Notes under the pieces: model-generated
The model's database searches: none
Seen by the model: the letters and a program-made list of their open reading frames with translations, nothing else
What the model was told of the DNA's origin: nothing
DNA from: JAHFJA01 sp964357385
GTDB lineage: Bacteria; Patescibacteriota; Patescibacteriia; JACQRZ01
NCBI GenBank assembly: GCA_964357385.1
Contig: CAYHKW010000007.1
Coordinates: 1-24,305, forward strand
Direction: 5' to 3'
DNA length: 24,305 nt
Made by a program: the position numbers and the translations under genes
Part shown: piece by piece, positions 22,798-24,305 of the stretch
Layout of the letters: every line of letters starts with the position of its first letter
Numbering within the stretch: position 1 is the stretch's first letter

Positions 22798-23085
22798 ATG
22801 GAAGACAAGAAGTCACAAAATGGAATAATCATCTACGAAGGAGACTCTGGTGTTCCTCGCATTGAGGTGCGTCTCCAAGGAGAAACGGTTTGGCTAACAC
22901 AGGCGCAGCTTGCTGATCTTTTTGGGGTACAACGCCCGGCGATTACCAAGCATATTGGCAATATATTTGAAGAAAGAGAGCTCGATGAACATTCAGTTAG
23001 TTCCATTTTGGAACATACTGCCGCTGACGGAAAAACCTACAAAACGCAGTTCTACAACCCGAGCCTGATACCTGCCAAGGATTAA
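22798..23085 (+). pseudogene. Truncated RhuM-like gene (N-terminal part only)
   Basis: The 95-aa reading frame matches the start of RhuM family proteins: IIIYEGDSGVPRIEVRLQGETVWLTQAQLADLFGVQRPAITKHIGNIFEERELDEHSV, then TAADGKTYKTQFYN. Full RhuM proteins are about 330 aa and continue after FYN with a conserved ISVGYRV-type segment. Here the match ends at about 23058 and the frame closes as PSLIPAKD. The missing part is not found in other frames; a promoter for the next genes follows at once. This looks like a deletion remnant, although the Shine-Dalgarno is intact and a short helix-turn-helix protein could still be made. Confidence 0.65.
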
Positions 23086-23091
23086 AAATTA

Positions 23092-23120
23092 TTGACGCAA
23101 TAGATAGAGTTGTCTATCAT
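23092..23120 (+). promoter_or_regulatory. Promoter of the restriction-endonuclease gene cluster
   Basis: TTGACG (23092-23097) and TATCAT (23115-23120) are 17 nt apart. The expected start near 23127 gives a leader of about 40 nt before the 72-aa gene. Confidence 0.65.
23103..23118. repeat. Inverted repeat inside the promoter
   Basis: GATAGA and TCTATC flank GTTG. The repeat covers the spacer and the first part of the -10, a position suited to a repressor operator. No candidate regulator with a clear helix-turn-helix is encoded right after it; the RhuM-like remnant upstream is one possibility. Confidence 0.5.
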
Positions 23121-23167
23121 TCCTAGGAATATAGAAAAGGTTTTTTAGTTGGCTAATAAATTTTTAT

Positions 23168-23386
23168 ATGGATAGATATAAATTTACCGATATTTTTCAG
23201 GAAAACCTTGATGGTTCTTTGTCTCCCAAAGTAAGGATTAGCATTAATGGAATGGAGTTTGGACCAGAGGTCTCTTTTAATCGAGGGGTGAGTTTTGGTG
23301 GAGTGAATCTTTACCAGTACAAAAATCTTGATATTGCTGCTGAAACACAAGAAGGTATCTTAATAATTGGAGGTTTTTTTAAGTAA
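23168..23386 (+). CDS. Small hypothetical protein, 72 aa
   Basis: A soluble, probably beta-rich small protein (FTDIFQENLDGSLSPKVRISINGMEFGPEVSFNRG, then GGVNLYQYKN and ILIIGGFFK). No family recognised. It is the first gene behind the promoter at 23092 and lies 5 nt before the next small gene. The AT-rich composition matches the neighbouring endonuclease gene and not the core genes. Confidence 0.6.
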   Translation: MDRYKFTDIFQENLDGSLSPKVRISINGMEFGPEVSFNRGVSFGGVNLYQYKNLDIAAETQEGILIIGGFFK

Positions 23387-23391
23387 AAGAT

Positions 23392-23619
23392 ATGCAACCA
23401 ACCCCAATTAGTAGAGGTGGTGCACCAGATATTACGATTCTTCAAGCTTCTGTTGATAGTCTCTCGAAAGATTTAATGAGACTAGAAAAAGATTTTAATA
23501 TACAAAAAAATGAGAATAAAAATATTATTATTGGTGTTGCAATAGCTGTTGGGTCTGCGTTTTTGGCAATTGTGGCAACAGTAGCTGTAGAAGTTATTTT
23601 ATTCCATGCTAAATCCTGA
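23392..23619 (+). CDS. Small single-helix membrane protein, 75 aa
   Basis: A short soluble N-terminus, a coiled-coil-like helix (about 17-42, ILQASVDSLSKDLMRLEKDF), one membrane helix (about 44-70, NIIIGVAIAVGSAFLAIVATV), and a short tail. The arrangement (coiled coil then one membrane helix) recalls small membrane proteins of phages and mobile elements, but no family is recognised. It starts 5 nt after the 72-aa gene and is followed by the endonuclease gene after 36 nt. Confidence 0.65.
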   Translation: MQPTPISRGGAPDITILQASVDSLSKDLMRLEKDFNIQKNENKNIIIGVAIAVGSAFLAIVATVAVEVILFHAKS

Positions 23620-23655
23620 GATTATCTGGTCCGCTATATAGTTGATATAATTTAT

Positions 23656-24285
23656 ATGCCATACCTACAGTTTATATCTGATGAAGATCTTGGTTCAGCG
23701 GTCGGTAAGGTCGTAAAAATTATCGAATTAGCAGAGCATGACGCCACTGCTAATTTTTATAATAATGTTGTTGACCCCTTTTCCGCCCTTTTCCATGGCG
23801 TAACCCATGATATAACTTATCAAGAATGGATTGAACAAGAAAAAGCCCGACAAACTCAAAAGACAATGCAAAATGCGATTGGAGATTTTCACCAAGAAAT
23901 TCTCGGTGCAATTCCTGGATGGAACAATCTGCACGTTGGTGGGGGATTAGATGTTGTAAATAAAAACATGGGTATTATTGCAGAGATAAAAAATAAATAT
24001 AATACAACAAAGGGGAATCATAGAGTTGAAGTATATGATGCGATAAAATCTAAATTAAAAACCGCAGAATATGAAAATTTTATAGGGTATTACGTCGAGA
24101 TTATTCCAAAAGGAAAAAAGAAATATAATAAACCTTTTACCCCGCCAGACAATAAAATAAAAAAGAGGCGACCGACTAATAAAAAAATTCGAATAATTGA
24201 TGGAATAAGTTTCTATGCACTGGCTACTGGGAGACCACACGCTTTGCAAGTGGCAGGTACCCACTTTTTCAGACACTCTTTCTAG
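23656..24285 (+). CDS. Type II restriction endonuclease, Eco47II/Sau96I-like
   Basis: The 209-aa protein matches the Eco47II family, whose members cut GGNCC. Typical parts are LQFISDEDLGSAVGKVV, NVVDPFSALF, TYQEWIEQEKARQTQKTMQNAIGDFHQEILG, and the PD-(D/E)xK-like core with Asp99 (GLDVV) and Glu110-Ile-Lys112 (AEIKNKYNTTKG). The end (ALATGRPHALQVAGTHFF...) is short and poorly matched to the family's usual C-terminal helix; another frame stays open to the window edge from about 24242 on, so a frameshift near the end is possible. A cytosine methyltransferase should accompany it; none is visible here, but sequence continues for only 20 nt beyond the stop. Confidence 0.8.
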   Translation: MPYLQFISDEDLGSAVGKVVKIIELAEHDATANFYNNVVDPFSALFHGVTHDITYQEWIEQEKARQTQKTMQNAIGDFHQEILGAIPGWNNLHVGGGLDVVNKNMGIIAEIKNKYNTTKGNHRVEVYDAIKSKLKTAEYENFIGYYVEIIPKGKKKYNKPFTPPDNKIKKRRPTNKKIRIIDGISFYALATGRPHALQVAGTHFFRHSF

Positions 24286-24305
24286 ATAAACCGCATCAAT
24301 TTTTA

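Noticed and set aside
23646..23651. TATAAT just before the endonuclease ATG
   Set aside because: Only 4 nt before the ATG, so a transcript from it would lack the start codon; no -35 found.

Overview
The window reads as a chromosomal segment of a Patescibacteria/CPR-type bacterium (inference). The grounds are compact gene packing, a short RecO that stops before the usual C-terminal part, a membrane-anchored HEPN-like protein of a type I associate with CPR genomes, many core genes without a clear Shine-Dalgarno, and UGA used as an ordinary stop (ligA, gatC, radC and the antitoxin all end in TGA). No phylogenetic marker here fixes the lineage more finely.

Left part (1-6536). A minus-strand pair encodes a FIST-domain protein followed 13 nt later by a soluble PAS histidine kinase that runs off the left edge. 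Divergent to it are recO, a uracil-phosphoribosyltransferase-like gene with an altered PRPP loop and a strong terminator, then aspS behind a good sigma70 promoter. A NYN-domain nuclease gene, visibly more AT-rich than aspS, follows aspS directly.

Middle (6656-10068). A promoter with eight consecutive G in its spacer precedes a polar amino-acid ABC importer (binding protein, permease, ATPase) and a SAM methyltransferase in one tight operon. A small two-helix membrane protein is convergent to it.

Core operon (10350-18514). Ten plus-strand genes with gaps of 31 nt or less: scpA, three type IV pilin-like genes (PilV-, PilW- and PilX-like), ligA, a 99-aa membrane protein, gatC, gatA, a membrane-anchored HEPN-like protein and a DUF218/YdcF-like protein. 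One extended -10 promoter just before scpA could drive all of it. GatCA and the AspRS, which carries His31, fit a transamidation route to Asn-tRNA and/or Gln-tRNA.

Right part (18548-24305). A tRNA-Ser(UGA) with its own promoter and terminator, an unrecognised 194-aa protein, an SRPBCC/DUF1993 pair ended by a terminator, TspO and RadC. Then comes an accessory islet: a YefM/RelE-type toxin-antitoxin pair behind a near-consensus promoter whose -10 overlaps a TGTACA-type operator, an acidic unknown protein, a truncated RhuM-like gene, a second promoter with an inverted repeat, two very small proteins and an Eco47II/Sau96I-like restriction endonuclease with no partner methyltransferase in view. 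No CRISPR array, transposase, integrase or rRNA was seen. No gene-free stretch exceeds 300 bases; the largest (10069-10349) holds only a hairpin and the scpA promoter.
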